From Strigamia acuminata (lineage: Eukaryota > Arthropoda > Chilopoda > Geophilomorpha > Linotaeniidae): a stretch of DNA of 64,000 bases. How positions within the stretch are numbered: the stretch's first letter is position 1; every line of letters starts with the position of its first letter. The translations under genes were made by a program, and so were the position numbers. This document shows, in pieces, positions 1 to 10,697 of this stretch. The stretch covers positions 57,669,369 to 57,733,368 of the forward strand of contig OX442314.1 in NCBI GenBank assembly GCA_949358305.1, given 5' to 3'. The notes below the pieces were generated by a model. That model worked only from the letters and a program-made list of their open reading frames with translations, made no database searches and had not been told where the DNA came from.

Positions 1-348
1 CTGATTGGCGAGTGGCGAAAGAAGTCGAATGACCATGACGGAACTTGTCCACCGGCGGTGTTTCCACCAGATTCTGACGATGTTTTTGGTGGTGTTGGGG
101 CATCCAACGAGAAGTGGAGACAACGAAATGTCCCAATTAACACCATCCAGGAGCAAGACGAGGATTTCGCCTTATTCCAAGTGGTGGGGACGAGAGTGCG
201 CCCACCGCGCCTTATTGTGCAGGTGGTTTTAAATTCTTTAAACCTGGTTGTCCCTTGCCTTACATGGGTTGAAGTTGTTTTTGTTGGTGTTGATTTGCAC
301 TATACGTGCCTATTCCGAGTGAATCACCACGTTCTTCCATACATATAG
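1..348 (+). CDS. Partial ORF open from window edge, unrecognised
   Basis: Frame 1 is open from the first base to a TAG at about 346, so the true start lies upstream of the window. The translation has a short acidic segment (PPDSDDVFGGVG) followed by a mixed polar stretch and ends in a hydrophobic tail. I recognise no domain. Around 217-222 the sequence GTGCAGGTGG could be a splice acceptor or donor, so the terminal part after it may be intron. It could be the end of a transposon ORF, because the 1.6 kb that follows is non-coding in the manner of a long LTR, but no LTR boundary, PBS or partner repeat was found in the window. Confidence 0.3.
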   Translation: MIGEWRKKSNDHDGTCPPAVFPPDSDDVFGGVGASNEKWRQRNVPINTIQEQDEDFALFQVVGTRVRPPRLIVQVVLNSLNLVVPCLTWVEVVFVGVDLHYTCLFRVNHHVLPYI

Positions 349-1940
349 TCGACAAAATTTGGTTTGTTTGTGACGTGTTACCATTGTCTATTCTTGTTGT
401 GTCTCGCTGAGGAGTCCTGCCTTCGATAAGGGACTCTTGCTTTCTGCTCTCTTTTCTAGTGGACCCGAGTACAAAGCTTGGCATCTTTTTTTTGGGGGTT
501 TCCGACGCTCGGATGTCGGCGTGCAGAAGCCGATCCGGAGGTCAGCGAGGCGGTCGACGCCCGACGTTCTCGTTCTCCCTTCCTCTTTCGCTGTCTCTCG
601 CTCTTTCGGAGACGTTGGTCTCTCTGCGATCTGTCGTTCTGGAAGTCGGTCTAAGACTTCCGACTGCTTTCCGGTCTTTTCTGCTAAAGTGGATTGCAGC
701 GGTCAAGCCCTAGCGCTTTCGTCTTAAGTGGCTCCCCTCTCACACGAGGTTGCCAGGCAACCTGCCTCCTCTCCTCTCCTTACTGGTGTCGGTTCGGTCA
801 AGCCGGTTCCGACTTGGGGTAGGCCAAGCGTTCTCTTTGGTGGCCTCTTGTTCAGGACACTGGGATTTAGCTGGACACCCCTGCTATTTCTCCTCTTTCT
901 AGACAGCGAGGTTAATCTTTGCGAGCGCGGTCGCCGCGACAGTTTGGCTCCTGTGCATGGTCAGTTCTTGACCAGCACCTCTCTGCTTCTGTGAGATCTA
1001 CTCTCTCTTGCTGTGTGAACTCAATCGTCGCTTGAGTCTTGTGGTCGGCTGCTTGCCGACCCCCGCCCGCATGGCCTTATCAAACTGTGCAAACCCTGGC
1101 TACTCTTGCAGGGCCCCCGTACGCCCCTGCTCCAGTGGGGCTCATACTTCTTCGTGGCTCGTTGAGCCTAGCGTGATAGTGCGGGTAAGCTGTACCCGTC
1201 TCTCCTCTCTTGTTTCTTGTCGATAGGCGTTCACGCGCCCGTCGCGACGCGACTCTCTCTTCTGTTCTGTGGGCCTCTCGCCCCTGGTTCCCGTCAGCCC
1301 ACTCAAGAGCCCTGGCGCTCGTTTTCTGTCCCGGCAATGCGTGGCGAACCAGTGTGGGCGCCCTTCTTGTCGCTTTACAGTAATACACGATTGCCTGTTC
1401 TCCTGTGAGGTTAAGCCGGAAAACACTGAATTCTCTCTTCTCTTTCTACTTGGTATCGTTGCCACGTGCTGTGTTCGCATCTTCCCTTGCGTTGCAAGCG
1501 TCCCGACGGTGATACCTCGGATCAAATGTACTTTTTCTGGTCTTTGCCCATTATCTACAGCTTCAAAGCTCGTAGACGTGTGACGTCTCTTCCCTTTATC
1601 AAGTCCAATCTGTCCCCTTTTCTTTGGGCCTCTATGAGTGCCGTTTGCAGCCACATCCGCGAGTCGTTGGCCGACACTTGACCTCACGTGTCCCGCGTGG
1701 ACTCTCTTCATAGCCACGATAAAAATAGAAATTTTACCTTTCCCCAACGACGACTCGAGGTATTGCTTCACTAAATGAACCTTGTCGACTGGGGCTCCTT
1801 CCCTTTGCACGTCTCTCCTTCTCCGGTTGGAAGTCACCTATCAACACTTGGGCGGCGCTGGAGGAAGGTGGGCGAAAACATTGAACGATTGAAATACTAG
1901 ATATTAACTATTCCCTTTTTCTTTCTCTCTCTTCTTACGT
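349..1940. other. Pyrimidine-rich non-coding block, nothing recognised
   Basis: This stretch is rich in C and T on the plus strand, with many CTCTC and TCTTT runs. Overlapping short ORFs in several frames resemble no known protein. It contains a small hairpin near 747-771 (GAGGTTGCC facing GGCAACCTG). A purine-rich minus strand explains the long Arg/Thr-rich minus-strand ORF at 1142-1837. The block could be a long LTR or untranslated region of an element whose other end is outside the window. Confidence 0.4.
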
Positions 1941-2009
1941 GCATGATGCTGAAATACAACTCAGAAACAGCTGTTGTCTCCGACCGTTTTCCTGGACGGT
2001 CAGCAGGCA

Positions 2010-2375
2010 ATGGCGGCCTGGACCATCGTCGATCGAGAAGGAGTACATCTTCCTCAAGCCCTGTACCAAGTGTGGACCGGGTGGACTCCAGCACCTGCCT
2101 TGTTACGCTTCGAGTTAGCCCGAGAGATGGAGAATCCAGAACTGCAATTCTACAATCTGCGTTCCCTGGCCTTCCGTTATCGAGACCTTGGAATCCACAC
2201 GACGCAGTTATGCACGATCCCGGAGTTCCAGGAATCGATGGAAACTGAGGTTAGCCTCCCGAAGGTCACTGAGACTGTTCCCCTGAAGGCTGCAGTGCCG
2301 ACGTATACATGGTCCCCCCATAGCCGGTATTCCCCAAAAAGCGCCGACACGCAAACCGGCCTAAGTTGGTTCTGA
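2010..2375 (+). CDS. Hypothetical ORF before aquaporin fragment
   Basis: The reading frame is open from about 1974; the first ATG is at 2010 and the stop at 2373-2375, giving about 121 residues. The product has an aliphatic and aromatic N-terminal half (AAWTIVDREGVHLPQALYQV) and a Pro/Thr-rich end. No domain is recognised. It follows the pyrimidine-rich block and ends about 75 bp before the aquaporin-like exons in the same orientation. It could be a 5' exon of a gene, a gag-like ORF or chance. Confidence 0.3.
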   Translation: MAAWTIVDREGVHLPQALYQVWTGWTPAPALLRFELAREMENPELQFYNLRSLAFRYRDLGIHTTQLCTIPEFQESMETEVSLPKVTETVPLKAAVPTYTWSPHSRYSPKSADTQTGLSWF

Positions 2376-2449
2376 AGCGTCCCTCAAGGGGACCGCGGAC
2401 TCCTACTTTGCCGACCCGTCGCCTCCCACGGTGAACTTTGCCGCTCCCC

Positions 2450-2890
2450 CAACGTATGTCGGACATATCAGCGTTTTTTGCGGTTTCGTTTGTATTATTT
2501 ATCAATGTGCCGGAGCCATTATGGCCGTAAGGATTATTATAAAATTTCATTACCGACGCGCGTGGTAAAACGTTTGGGCCATCAGAAGTCACAGATGGTG
2601 TAAATCCGATCGTAGTGCTAGTCATAGAAGCAGGAATGACGTTTGTACTCATCTTCTTTGGTTATGGCGTGACAGACAGAAATGCTCCAATGGCGAATAA
2701 ACTCCTATTTGGAGCAGTTATCGTATTGTCACAAATAGTAGCTGTAAGTTTATTTTTATTCGGGTTTTTTTTCTTTTTCTTTTTTTTTTTTTATTATTAT
2801 TTTTGGTAGATACCATTCACTAGTGGCTCGCTGAACCCAACAAGATCTCTAGGGCCAGCTGCTGTAATAGGAGAGTGGAAACATCATTTG
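2450..2890 (+). pseudogene. Aquaporin (MIP family) gene fragment
   Basis: Three segments read as aquaporin. Around 2451-2540 there is GHIS followed by YQCAGAIMAV, the pattern that follows the first half-helix and forms TM3. From 2543 to 2743 a second frame gives a loop and EAGMTFVLIFFGYGV (TM4/TM5 region). An exon at 2810-2890 gives FTSGSLNPTRSLGPA, the second NPA box with NPA changed to NPT. Exons 2 and 3 are separated by a clean phase-0 intron (2744-2809, GTAAGT to TAG) and the last exon ends at a GT donor. The first two segments are out of frame with each other, the first NPA box is absent, and no TM6 exon follows before the hAT remnant. It is therefore a broken or captured gene piece, not a working water channel. 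The family assignment rests on the second NPA-like box and flanking residues. Confidence 0.65.
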
Positions 2891-2994
2891 GTATGTTATT
2901 TATGTATGTTTTTAAGGTCTTATACTACGTCCGTGCCAGTATATAAGATTGTGGTTTAAACGCCATAAACCACAATCGATTCGACCTTCCAGAT

Positions 2995-3075
2995 GGCTGC
3001 CCAAAACTACCAAAGCTTAATTTTCGAAGCAGAGAAGTACACCAAAGAGGAATGGTTGGAATGGGGATATGATGA
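2995..3075 (+). repeat. Short segment shared with 9919-9990
   Basis: The bases encoding EKYTKEEWLEWGYDD here recur at about 9928-9975 as EKYTKEDFLEWGYDG, with near identity over about 50 bp. At 9928 the segment continues a BEL/Pao-like reading frame; here it abuts the 5' end of the hAT transposase remnant. This is most likely a duplicated transposon fragment. Confidence 0.5.
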
Positions 3076-4466
3076 CTGCAGATTTACGGACTGCAAATAA
3101 CAAAAGCTATTTGGGTGTCACGGCTCATTGGCTCGACGATTCGTTTGAGCGAAAATCTGTGGGAATCGCATGTGCGAGAATGGAGGGCTCGCATACTTAC
3201 AATGTGATCGCCGACAAGCTTATTGAGATTTTTGAGAAATTTAATATTTTAGCCAAAATTACGCACACCATTACGGACAATGGTAGTAATTTTGTCAAAG
3301 CATTTAATGAATTTCAAATTGAATTTGGGGAGAAGAATGTAGGAACTTTTTTCCGAATACCAAATTTCCAGCGAAGTCGACGAGTTTGACTTGGATGCTG
3401 CATTAACAGCAGATAACTCCATCGAAACACGACATTTTTTTGCCTCCTCATTTGCGATGCGCCGCCCATACCATGAACTTGATAGCTACAACTGACGCAA
3501 AGAAGGCTGAATCCGCATCTACAACATATCGTCGACTTCACACTGGCGCTATGCAGAAGTGTGCCAGCCTCTGGAACCGTTACTCCAGAAGTACCGTTGG
3601 AGCCGATGCAATTCGTAATTACACACAGTTAGCATTACTTGTGCCTGTAAACACGCGGTGGAATTCGTGGTACTGTGCAGTGAAGAGAATACTCGAGATT
3701 CCTATCGCGGCGGTCGATAAAATTTTCTCAAAGTTAAAGTTGGTCGCACACACGACATCGGAACGAGAGTTTTTATCAGAATACCTACAAGTAATGGGTC
3801 ATGTCGTTAAAGCCCTCGACTCACTCCAGAGTGAGAAAGAATGTTTCCTAGAAATTTTGCTGCCAACAGTTCAGACTTTGTCAATTCGATTGGAACGTAT
3901 ACGACCAGATTTAATCCACGCGCAACCACTGGTGAATACTGTTTTAGAAAGCATAGAAAAGAGATTTGAGCGGTATTATTCTCAGAAGGACTTTATTTTG
4001 GCGTCTGCAACTATTCCTTATCTAAAACTTTACTGGATCACTACGAGAGTAAAACAAGAAAGTACTAAGAAATTGTTAATTACAGAGGTGGCGAAACTTA
4101 TGGCAGAGAAAGAAAACCTAGTAGCTCGTCAGGAAGCGGTAGTTCATGCACCAGGTACGGGTGGCAGTGGCAAATTTGAAATGTTTCCGTTGAATGTTAA
4201 GCGCAATCAAGGAGTGGATGAATTAAAAAGTCGTGCATCGGAAATTGTTGATGCGTACGTGTCTGACAATAATGAAAACATTAGTTCGCTGAATCAATTT
4301 CCCTTCATTAAACAATTGTTCATGCGGTTACAATACCTCGCTGACGTCGAGTGCACCGGTGGAACGATTGCTTAGTCGAGGGAAAATCATTTTAACCGCA
4401 CACAGGAACAAATTATCTGATGATCTATTTTGTGGTGCTTTATACATACTCATAAGTGAGTTATGA
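3069..4466 (+). pseudogene. hAT-superfamily transposase, frameshifted copy
   Basis: The reading frame encodes a hAT transposase core. It starts with NNKSYLGVTAHW and TITDNGSNFVKAF, typical of the first catalytic Asp regions. LRCAAHTMNLIA follows, then VNTRWNSWY. The C-terminal hAT dimerisation block SSAPVERLLSRGKI appears at about 4345-4390. The frame changes twice: near 3360-3440, and near 4325-4345 where the dimerisation block lies in another frame from the preceding residues. The last frame ends at TGA 4464-4466. The N-terminal BED finger and part of the catalytic region are missing or unrecognisable. The copy is dead. Terminal inverted repeats were not identified. Confidence 0.8.
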
Positions 4467-5033
4467 TCAATGTGGTCAATGGTTTCGTTGCATTTGTATA
4501 AATTTAAAAATTGAAGTAGCAAAAGATGAAAAGTTTAATTATGTTTGTAGTTAGAGTTGGTTAAGATTTGTAAGTTGACTGCTTATAATCGCTAAAAGCT
4601 GAAAGCAGGGCTTTAGAAATCTTAATTTTAAATATTATTTAATTTGTTATTACGGTATATTTTAACATTACTGTATGTTGTATTTGTAGTTATTTGAAGT
4701 ATTGCCTTTTGTAGTTTTATTGCATGTCTAGTTTTAAGCTTTTTATTAATAAACTCAACTCTTTGAGTCAGTACATTGACGTGATGAGTGAGCTTCAAAC
4801 AAAAGCTGACTTAAAATTTACTGTGAAGTAATATTTAAAAAAAAAATTTTTTTTAATATAAATTATTTCCTATTTTATTTATGCAGTACTGCATAAGAAA
4901 TGGAACCAGAAATAAATGGATACTGCGTTGCCGGTGACAGCCAAATGGTGCGATTTTTGAAATCCACATTTAAGTCTTGTGGTAATGACAATTCAGTATT
5001 GGGTAACAGTGAAACATGAGGTGAGTGTTTATT
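4467..5033. other. AT-rich stretch, no gene seen
   Basis: This region holds A and T runs (for example around 4830-4860) and no ORF resembling a known protein. It probably includes the 3' untranslated end of the hAT copy. Confidence 0.5.
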
Positions 5034-5895
5034 CTAAATGATACTTGAAATTGCTGCATCCAAGGTGGTCACGAAGTCTTGGGTAAAACGCGGATTCGCG
5101 ACTCGAGTCCGTCTTGAGGTTCGGAGCGCGGCGTCCATTTTTCTCGCTTTTGCCACATGTGAGGGAGGCGGTGTGACGTCACTGGGCTGTTCTGATGACT
5201 CCGAACTCGGACTTAGAGAATTTTCAACGTCTTGCATCCAATTCGGGGTCTCATGATTGGAATTTGTTCCGTGGGTTTGTGCTTCTTTCCATATCTCAAT
5301 CGGATATTCTGGTAAGTATGGTTTCAAATCTTTAATGTTTATCGAATCTTCAATTAGTCCATTTTCTAATTTTTCTAATTTGTAGGCATTTCCACCGAGG
5401 AGTTTGACGATTTTTAATGGCCCATCACAGAGTTCCGCCATTTTCGCTGAGAATTGACGATCTGCGTTGGACAGGTGATGAGTTTTTCGCCAGACTAGGT
5501 CACCTAAGGCAAACGTGCCAATCCTGAATTTCTTATTATGACGTTTGCAGTGTTTTTCATAGTTGAGTTGAATCTTTTCAAACATTACTTTCTGGGCTAG
5601 CCTTATAGTATTTTGGATAGACTTGATGTATTTTTCGGGGTCATTGACATCCAAGGTGGGGTAACAATTCTTCCCGTGTTTAGCAGCATTGGGGTGTTTC
5701 CTGTCGATTCCGAGAGTCCAGTTCGAGAGGCAAAGGCAAAGTCATTTAACAATTCATGCCAATTTTTGTGGATATCGGTAAATATGGCGACCATTGTTTT
5801 CAAGACCCGATTAACTCGTTCGGTCGGATTGGCCGACGGGTTGTATGTACTTGTGTAGGCTGTTTTAATACCTAACTTTTCACAGAATTTTCTGT
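5034..5895 (-). pseudogene. Ty3/gypsy integrase C-terminal remnant
   Basis: On the minus strand, from about 5895 down, the sequence reads through the integrase motif NPTERVNRVLKTM, which carries the catalytic Glu. It continues with WHELLNDFAFA, the post-catalytic helices, then FALGDLVWRKTH and DGPLKIVKLLGG, the GPY/F-like C-terminal module, and an acidic Ser-rich tail ending at 5034. A frame change near 5600-5655 separates the catalytic part from the C-terminal part. Everything upstream (protease, RT, RNase H and the first two integrase Asp residues) is missing, so this is a 3' truncated pol fragment of a gypsy element other than A, B and D. Confidence 0.75.
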
Positions 5896-7230
5896 AGATT
5901 ATAGATGCAAAAAGTATGAAAACACGACTGACCCTCGGGGGTATGCCCTGGACGACAGGAGCCTGCCTCTGTTTTTGATTGGCAAGATGTTACCCTCTGC
6001 TGTCGACACTAATGTGGCCGAGACCCGCAAAAACTTGACACGCCTGTTGACCATCGGAGAAGAAGCGAACGAGGAGAGAGACACCGAAACCAGAACTCGA
6101 CTCGACTGAGCTGATAAGCAAATCCAATTATTATCTGATTCCTTGACTTCATCTCTTAGCCACGTTCACCGACTAGAGGCTGCCATCAGAAGTGGGCAGA
6201 AAGAGGAGCCACCAACCCCCCTATGAAGATATTGCGATCCCCGACGATTTAACTTTGCCCGTATTTTCCGACGTTACGACTCTGGATGCTTCCGAACAAC
6301 TCCACCGCGCTCGCACTATAGTGCCCCCGTTGGCCGGCTTCCTGCACGAGGTGGGCAGGGCCATCTTCTACACAACCCGAAGGTAAGAAGGATATCGACA
6401 ATTAATTGGCAAACTACAGCGAGGACAGCTACTTATCATCCGAGAAGAGTCCCTTCACCCTTTTTACCATATCCGGTGTGATATTTGGGATGCAGCGTGG
6501 GAGAGAGAATATGTCGTAAACAAGAAAATGACCAAAATATGGATGACACACGTGCCCAGTGCATACGCACTGGATCCTTCCTGAGCGTTACATTGCTTCC
6601 TTCAATAAGATGCAATTGGCTAGGGGGCTCACCCCATTTTTATCCGGAGACGCCGAGCGCCCGGAGAACATCTTACAGCTGGAGGAAAACACTATAATGG
6701 TAAAGGATTTGTGTTTCCGCACTCCAGCCGTAACGCTGTCCTCAGATCCAAGCCAGGTTTCGGAAACAGCCAACATCTCGGCCATTGGTCACAAGCAGCC
6801 CCTTTCAGGCAGCCCTGAAGGAGCTGTGAGCTGCATAAGAGAGATTTCCGACCCCACTCCTGAGCCACGAGTCATGGATTGAGTTAGACTAAAGAAAGGA
6901 AGAAGGGAATTAGAACCTTCCGACCCTAGGAGTAGGTACATTGTTGTTTGGTGTGTTTAGCTTTAAGGAATCCTTGATTTTATGATATCGTAAGCAAATG
7001 TAATTTTTTTTAACAATCTCGACGCTTCAGTTAAGCGGATGTTAATTAAGCATATGCAACCTTTTAATGTAATGGGCGACTCTTAATTTTTTGTTTTATT
7101 TCAACCTTGGGCGTTGATATCTTACACCAATTTTTTTTTTTTTTTTTTTTAGTAAAAATGTACAAGTTTCTGTATCATTCCTTTTGTTTCACCATTAATT
7201 CGTTCCTCAACGTTTAGTTATCGCCTTTAG
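5896..7230. other. Unassigned region with small ORFs
   Basis: No recognisable protein. The plus strand has several moderately long open stretches, at about 5911-6107, 6192-6386, 6420-6575 and 6559-6882. They could be pieces of one frame-shifted coding region: the reading RGQLLIIREESLHPFYHIRC near 6420 and the ORF from 6559 (107 residues, ending PEPRVMD) are protein-like in composition. They match no family I can name. After 6885 the sequence is AT-rich and ends with a T run at 7131-7151. Confidence 0.3.
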
Positions 7231-7279
7231 AATAATTAATCCCTCTGCTAAAAAGGATTAGGAATTGCTGGTCAAACAA

Positions 7280-7560
7280 CAGATTTCATGCAAAGTCAAG
7301 GATCTTGTGGAAAAAGGAAAAGAAAATCATCTGGCCTCACCTGCTCGAATTGTACAACAAACATACAACTTCAGAACTTTGGTTAGTGCCCAAACTAACT
7401 GTTCATCATACACACTTAAACAGTTTCTCACAAATGAAAATGAAATATGCTGCGCAAGTATTAAGTGCCACGACAGCTGAAGCCCTTAAGCTCTTAGTTG
7501 GTGGAAAAGCCTTTCATTGAAATTATGAACACACAAATGATGTACAAAAGGTACCTTCAG
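7280..7560 (+). pseudogene. P-element/THAP9-like transposase fragment
   Basis: The frame from about 7305 to 7520 reads WPHLLELYNKHTTSELWLVPKL, then a His-rich link, then MKMKYAAQVLSATTAEALKLL. This is the conserved segment of P-element transposases in which a tryptophan helix is followed by the PKLT...H block and the KxAAQVLS motif. Only this module is present, with no THAP finger and no GTP-binding or catalytic remainder. A second fragment of the same module lies at 54852-55058. Dead copy. Confidence 0.65.
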
Positions 7561-7594
7561 TGAAAGTAGACTGAATTACGACCAGTGCTCCTAC

Positions 7595-8560
7595 GTTTGA
7601 TGAAGTAATAGATAAGTATCCACGATTTCTGGATAGAGGGCTTGTAAGTAATTACACTCATTTCAATTTGTCCACTCAACTAAATTTAGTTTTTACATCC
7701 ATAGAAATATCACAGTGTATACGGAACCGTGGGTATGAACAGGGAAAAACTTATTATATTGATGCCACTTTTAAGACTTATCCAAAACACTTCCATCAGT
7801 TCTGCACAATCCATCTCAACCATAAGATATGTAATTAACATTTCACATTTCTTTTCTCTCAATTATAATGTATTTTTTATAGACCTTTCCAGTTTTCTAT
7901 GCACCCATGCCAGCTAAGACCAAAAATAGCTGTTAGGTTGTTCCAGTTTATACAAGTGGTCCTCCTTGGCTATTTACCTAATCTAATTAGTGATTTTGAG
8001 AGTGAGATACTCAGTATAGTCAATCCGGAGCTACCAGTGTCCCAACACAAAGGATGTTGGTTCCACTATTGCAAAGTAAATACAACGGATTTGTTTTTAT
8101 GAAGGTTCAGTTTTTACAAATTACTTTATTTCACCAGGCTTTGAGAATGCACATGCACAAGCAAGTCCATCTTAGTGGATTGATTGCTGGCAACAATCAA
8201 TGTGCAACGATAGTTAAAATGTTAAAATTGAGGATGGCATTGGCATTGCTTCCCCAAGATGAAATTGCTAATGGACTGGATGAAATTAAAGTTAGAAGAC
8301 CGCCTATGATATTTGATTGTTTTGATTACAGTATTTTATTTTCTACACAGACTGCATTTGCACTATTCAACAACAAATGGATGACTTCTTCCAGTATTTC
8401 ACCAATTACTGGAATAACCAAATTGGACCGGCCCGGATCAGTGTCTACAAACAAAAAGACAAGACCAACAATCTGCAGGAAAATTTTCATCGCACATTCA
8501 ACGGACATGGCTCCTCCAAGCATGCCGTATTGGACATTTGTTTGTAAGCATACTGTTTCA
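7595..8560 (+). pseudogene. MULE (Mutator-like) transposase remnant
   Basis: Scattered frames carry successive MULE transposase motifs in the right order. These are TYYIDATFKTYPKHFHQFCTIH (first catalytic Asp region, about 7750-7820), FPVFYAPM (about 7889), FESEILSIVNPEL followed by GCWFHYCK (about 7995-8075), ALRMHMHKQVHLSGL (about 8139), LALLPQDEI, then DDFFQYFTNYWN (about 8378) and KTNNLQENFHRTFN (about 8465). Frames change several times, partly at possible short introns, so this is a decayed multi-exon copy. Confidence 0.65.
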
Positions 8561-8640
8561 TTGTATTCTTTTAAATATTTGCTGCAGTCTTTTTATTCCA
8601 CAGCCAAAATACAAAAAATCAACGTAGCCAAAAACATTGA

Positions 8641-9262
8641 CCTGGAGTCATTGCGGACGTGGCGAATAAATTGTCGGGCGGCGAAACATATTTGAACCTC
8701 GACATGAACCACGCCTACAACCAACTAGAGCTGGACGACAAGAGCAAGGACATTTGCACCATAAATACACACAGTGGGCTCTTTCGCGTTAATCGATTAT
8801 TTTATGGCATATCCACAGCTCCAGCTCTTTTCCAGCGCACAATGGACGGTTTGTTGGCTGATGTGGGGAACACCCAGCCCTACATCGACTACTCGGCTGT
8901 CACCGGGCCGACCAACGAAATGCACCTTCGGAATCTCGACAGCCTCCTTGCTGCATTCGATGAAAACAGACTCACACTGAATGAAACAAAATGCAAATTT
9001 TTGCAACCATCGGTCGAATTTTTGAGTTTGAAAATTTCGAAACAGGCAATTTCGCCAATTAATTCCAAATTGGCGCCCCTTCGTAATTCCTCACGCTTGA
9101 CAGACTTCACGTCGTTGAAGTCGTTCATAGGCCTTGTCAACTATTTGGCCGTTTCGTTGCTAATTTATCAACTATTCTTGAGCCCCTTTATAGTCTCACC
9201 CGTGATGGCGACAAATGGACGTGGGAGGAGCAGCACGAAGCGGCATGGCAAAACATAGGGCC
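8641..9262 (+). pseudogene. Ty3/gypsy reverse transcriptase remnant
   Basis: The ORF encodes RT palm segments: LNLDMNHAYNQLEL, then the LFRVNRLFYGISTAPALFQRTM block, then TGPTNEMHLRNLD and the KCKFLQPSVEFL segment. The active-site YxDD appears as YIDY, so the second catalytic Asp is lost. Near 9143 a single-base shift moves the continuation (FGRFVANLSTILEPLY through WTWEEQHEAAW) into another frame. The fragment starts directly behind a stop at 8638 and ends at about 9262, so protease, RNase H and integrase are absent. It resembles the gypsy clade in which the residues before the active site are PAxFQRTM. Confidence 0.8.
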
Positions 9263-9714
9263 TCATATACGCCACAAAATTAGGGTTTCTCAAAAACGCA
9301 CTTTTTGAAAAACCGATATTTCGGTATTCAATGTTCAAAAAAACAAGAATATAACTGTAAAGAAAACAATCTGACTTCGTAACAATGGAATAAATTGATA
9401 TATCGCGAATGATTAAATATATGATAATAATATGAGCCGGGAACCAAAGTGTTCATCTTTTATCAAATCAATAATATTTATTAGATAATCATCAGCATTG
9501 TTAAAGCGCGTTGGTTGAAGCAGGCTAGCAGTGGCAGTGATGTTCTCAGGTGGAGAAAAAACTAGCGTACTTGCGCGTCATTTTGGAAATGCAAGTAAAA
9601 CCAAAAACTAGAGTGGGCACGTTCTGCGGATCTACCATGGATTCAGATTGAGATCTACCTGGAGATGCAATAACTTTTAGGCTAAAGAAAACCGAATCAT
9701 ATTGGCGGCAAGGA
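9263..9714. other. No gene seen
   Basis: AT-rich, no recognisable coding or repeat feature apart from a small palindrome, CCGATATTTCGG, near 9312. Confidence 0.4.
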
Positions 9715-10044
9715 TTGGAGGACAAAAAAAATGCCGACTTCGGACAGTTCGAAGACAATAACACTCACGTCAACCTAACTCAGTCACATATCAAATCCGA
9801 ACCTACCTTCGACGCAGAAAATTACAGCAGCTGGATTAGAATAGTCAGAATTGCAGCGTGGATTCTGCGTTTTGTACGTAACGCAAAAAAACAACGGTCA
9901 TTCGTCGGACCATTGAAAACAGAAGAAGAGAAGTACACCAAAGAGGACTTTTTGGAATGGGGATATGATGGCATAGATGATTTCAAACGAAAAAATCCGC
10001 CCACGGAGCCGTGCCGGAGGTCAACGATCCAATGGTGTGGCTGA
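9715..10044 (+). pseudogene. BEL/Pao-type pol fragment
   Basis: The ORF contains YSSWIRIVRIAAWILRFVRN followed by GPLKTEEEKYTKEDFLEW. In BEL/Pao polyproteins the linker between RNase H and integrase has the form FSSWxRLxRVTAWVLRFxxN, followed after a basic patch by LTxxEL. The match is to that linker only. Neither an integrase zinc finger nor an RT follows, so this is a small remnant. The second half repeats the segment at 2995-3075. Confidence 0.55.
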
Positions 10045-10384
10045 CACCAGCGGAGTTTGGCGGTTGGGGTGTCGATGACGAGCGTCGGAGAGAGACCGAA
10101 TGAACCAACACAGCACTCGTGGCAGAAAACCAAGCGAGATTAGAAGCAGCAATGGCGGCAAACCTGGTTAAATACGACATTTCTTAAATGGGTGCATTAA
10201 ATATCGAAGCATAAAATTACATCAATGACCTTTGATGACATAATAAAACCTTTAAACTGTAAGAAAATAATTCAATTAGATGCAGGGATTTTACAACGAA
10301 AATGAAGCAAATGTACCGGTATTCCATTTTCTACATTACAGAATCACTTTTTAAAAGCGATTATATCACCACGATGGACCTGTC

Positions 10385-10697
10385 AAAGGAATAGACAGAA
10401 CGAATTGAGACCTGTGCACCCGCTAAATACCAATCGAATCGCAAACTAACAATTAAATTGAATTAAATGTTACATCGGATAAATGCTCCAGTCATTTAAT
10501 AGAATGCTGACTAACAGAACCAATATTCTCTCTACAATGTTCCGTGTGATAAATGCCACACTCATTTATAGAATGCAGACTAACAGAACCACATTGTACA
10601 CACTGGTTCGTGTGAATTATAAACCAGCACAGAAATATCAAACACCAGAGCTCTCATTTAGTACCAACCGGAACGAGTCCAGTGGTCCAGGGGCAAC
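10385..10697 (+). repeat. Hairpin-rich dispersed repeat, copy 1 (truncated)
   Basis: First of five copies of a repeat. It has a lead-in (ACCTGTGCACCCGCTAAATA), then hairpin units of the form ATAAATGCCACACTC...GAATGCAGACTAAC, a TGGTT...AACCA hairpin, the motif CAGAGCTCTC, then GGAACGAGTCCAGTGG and CCAGGGGCAAC. This copy stops at about 10697, where the inverted A-family leader begins, and so lacks the terminal stem partner. Confidence 0.7.

Noticed and set aside
1142-1837. 231-codon minus-strand ORF
   Set aside because: Arg/Thr/Glu-biased composition follows directly from the pyrimidine-rich plus strand. No domain and poor complexity.
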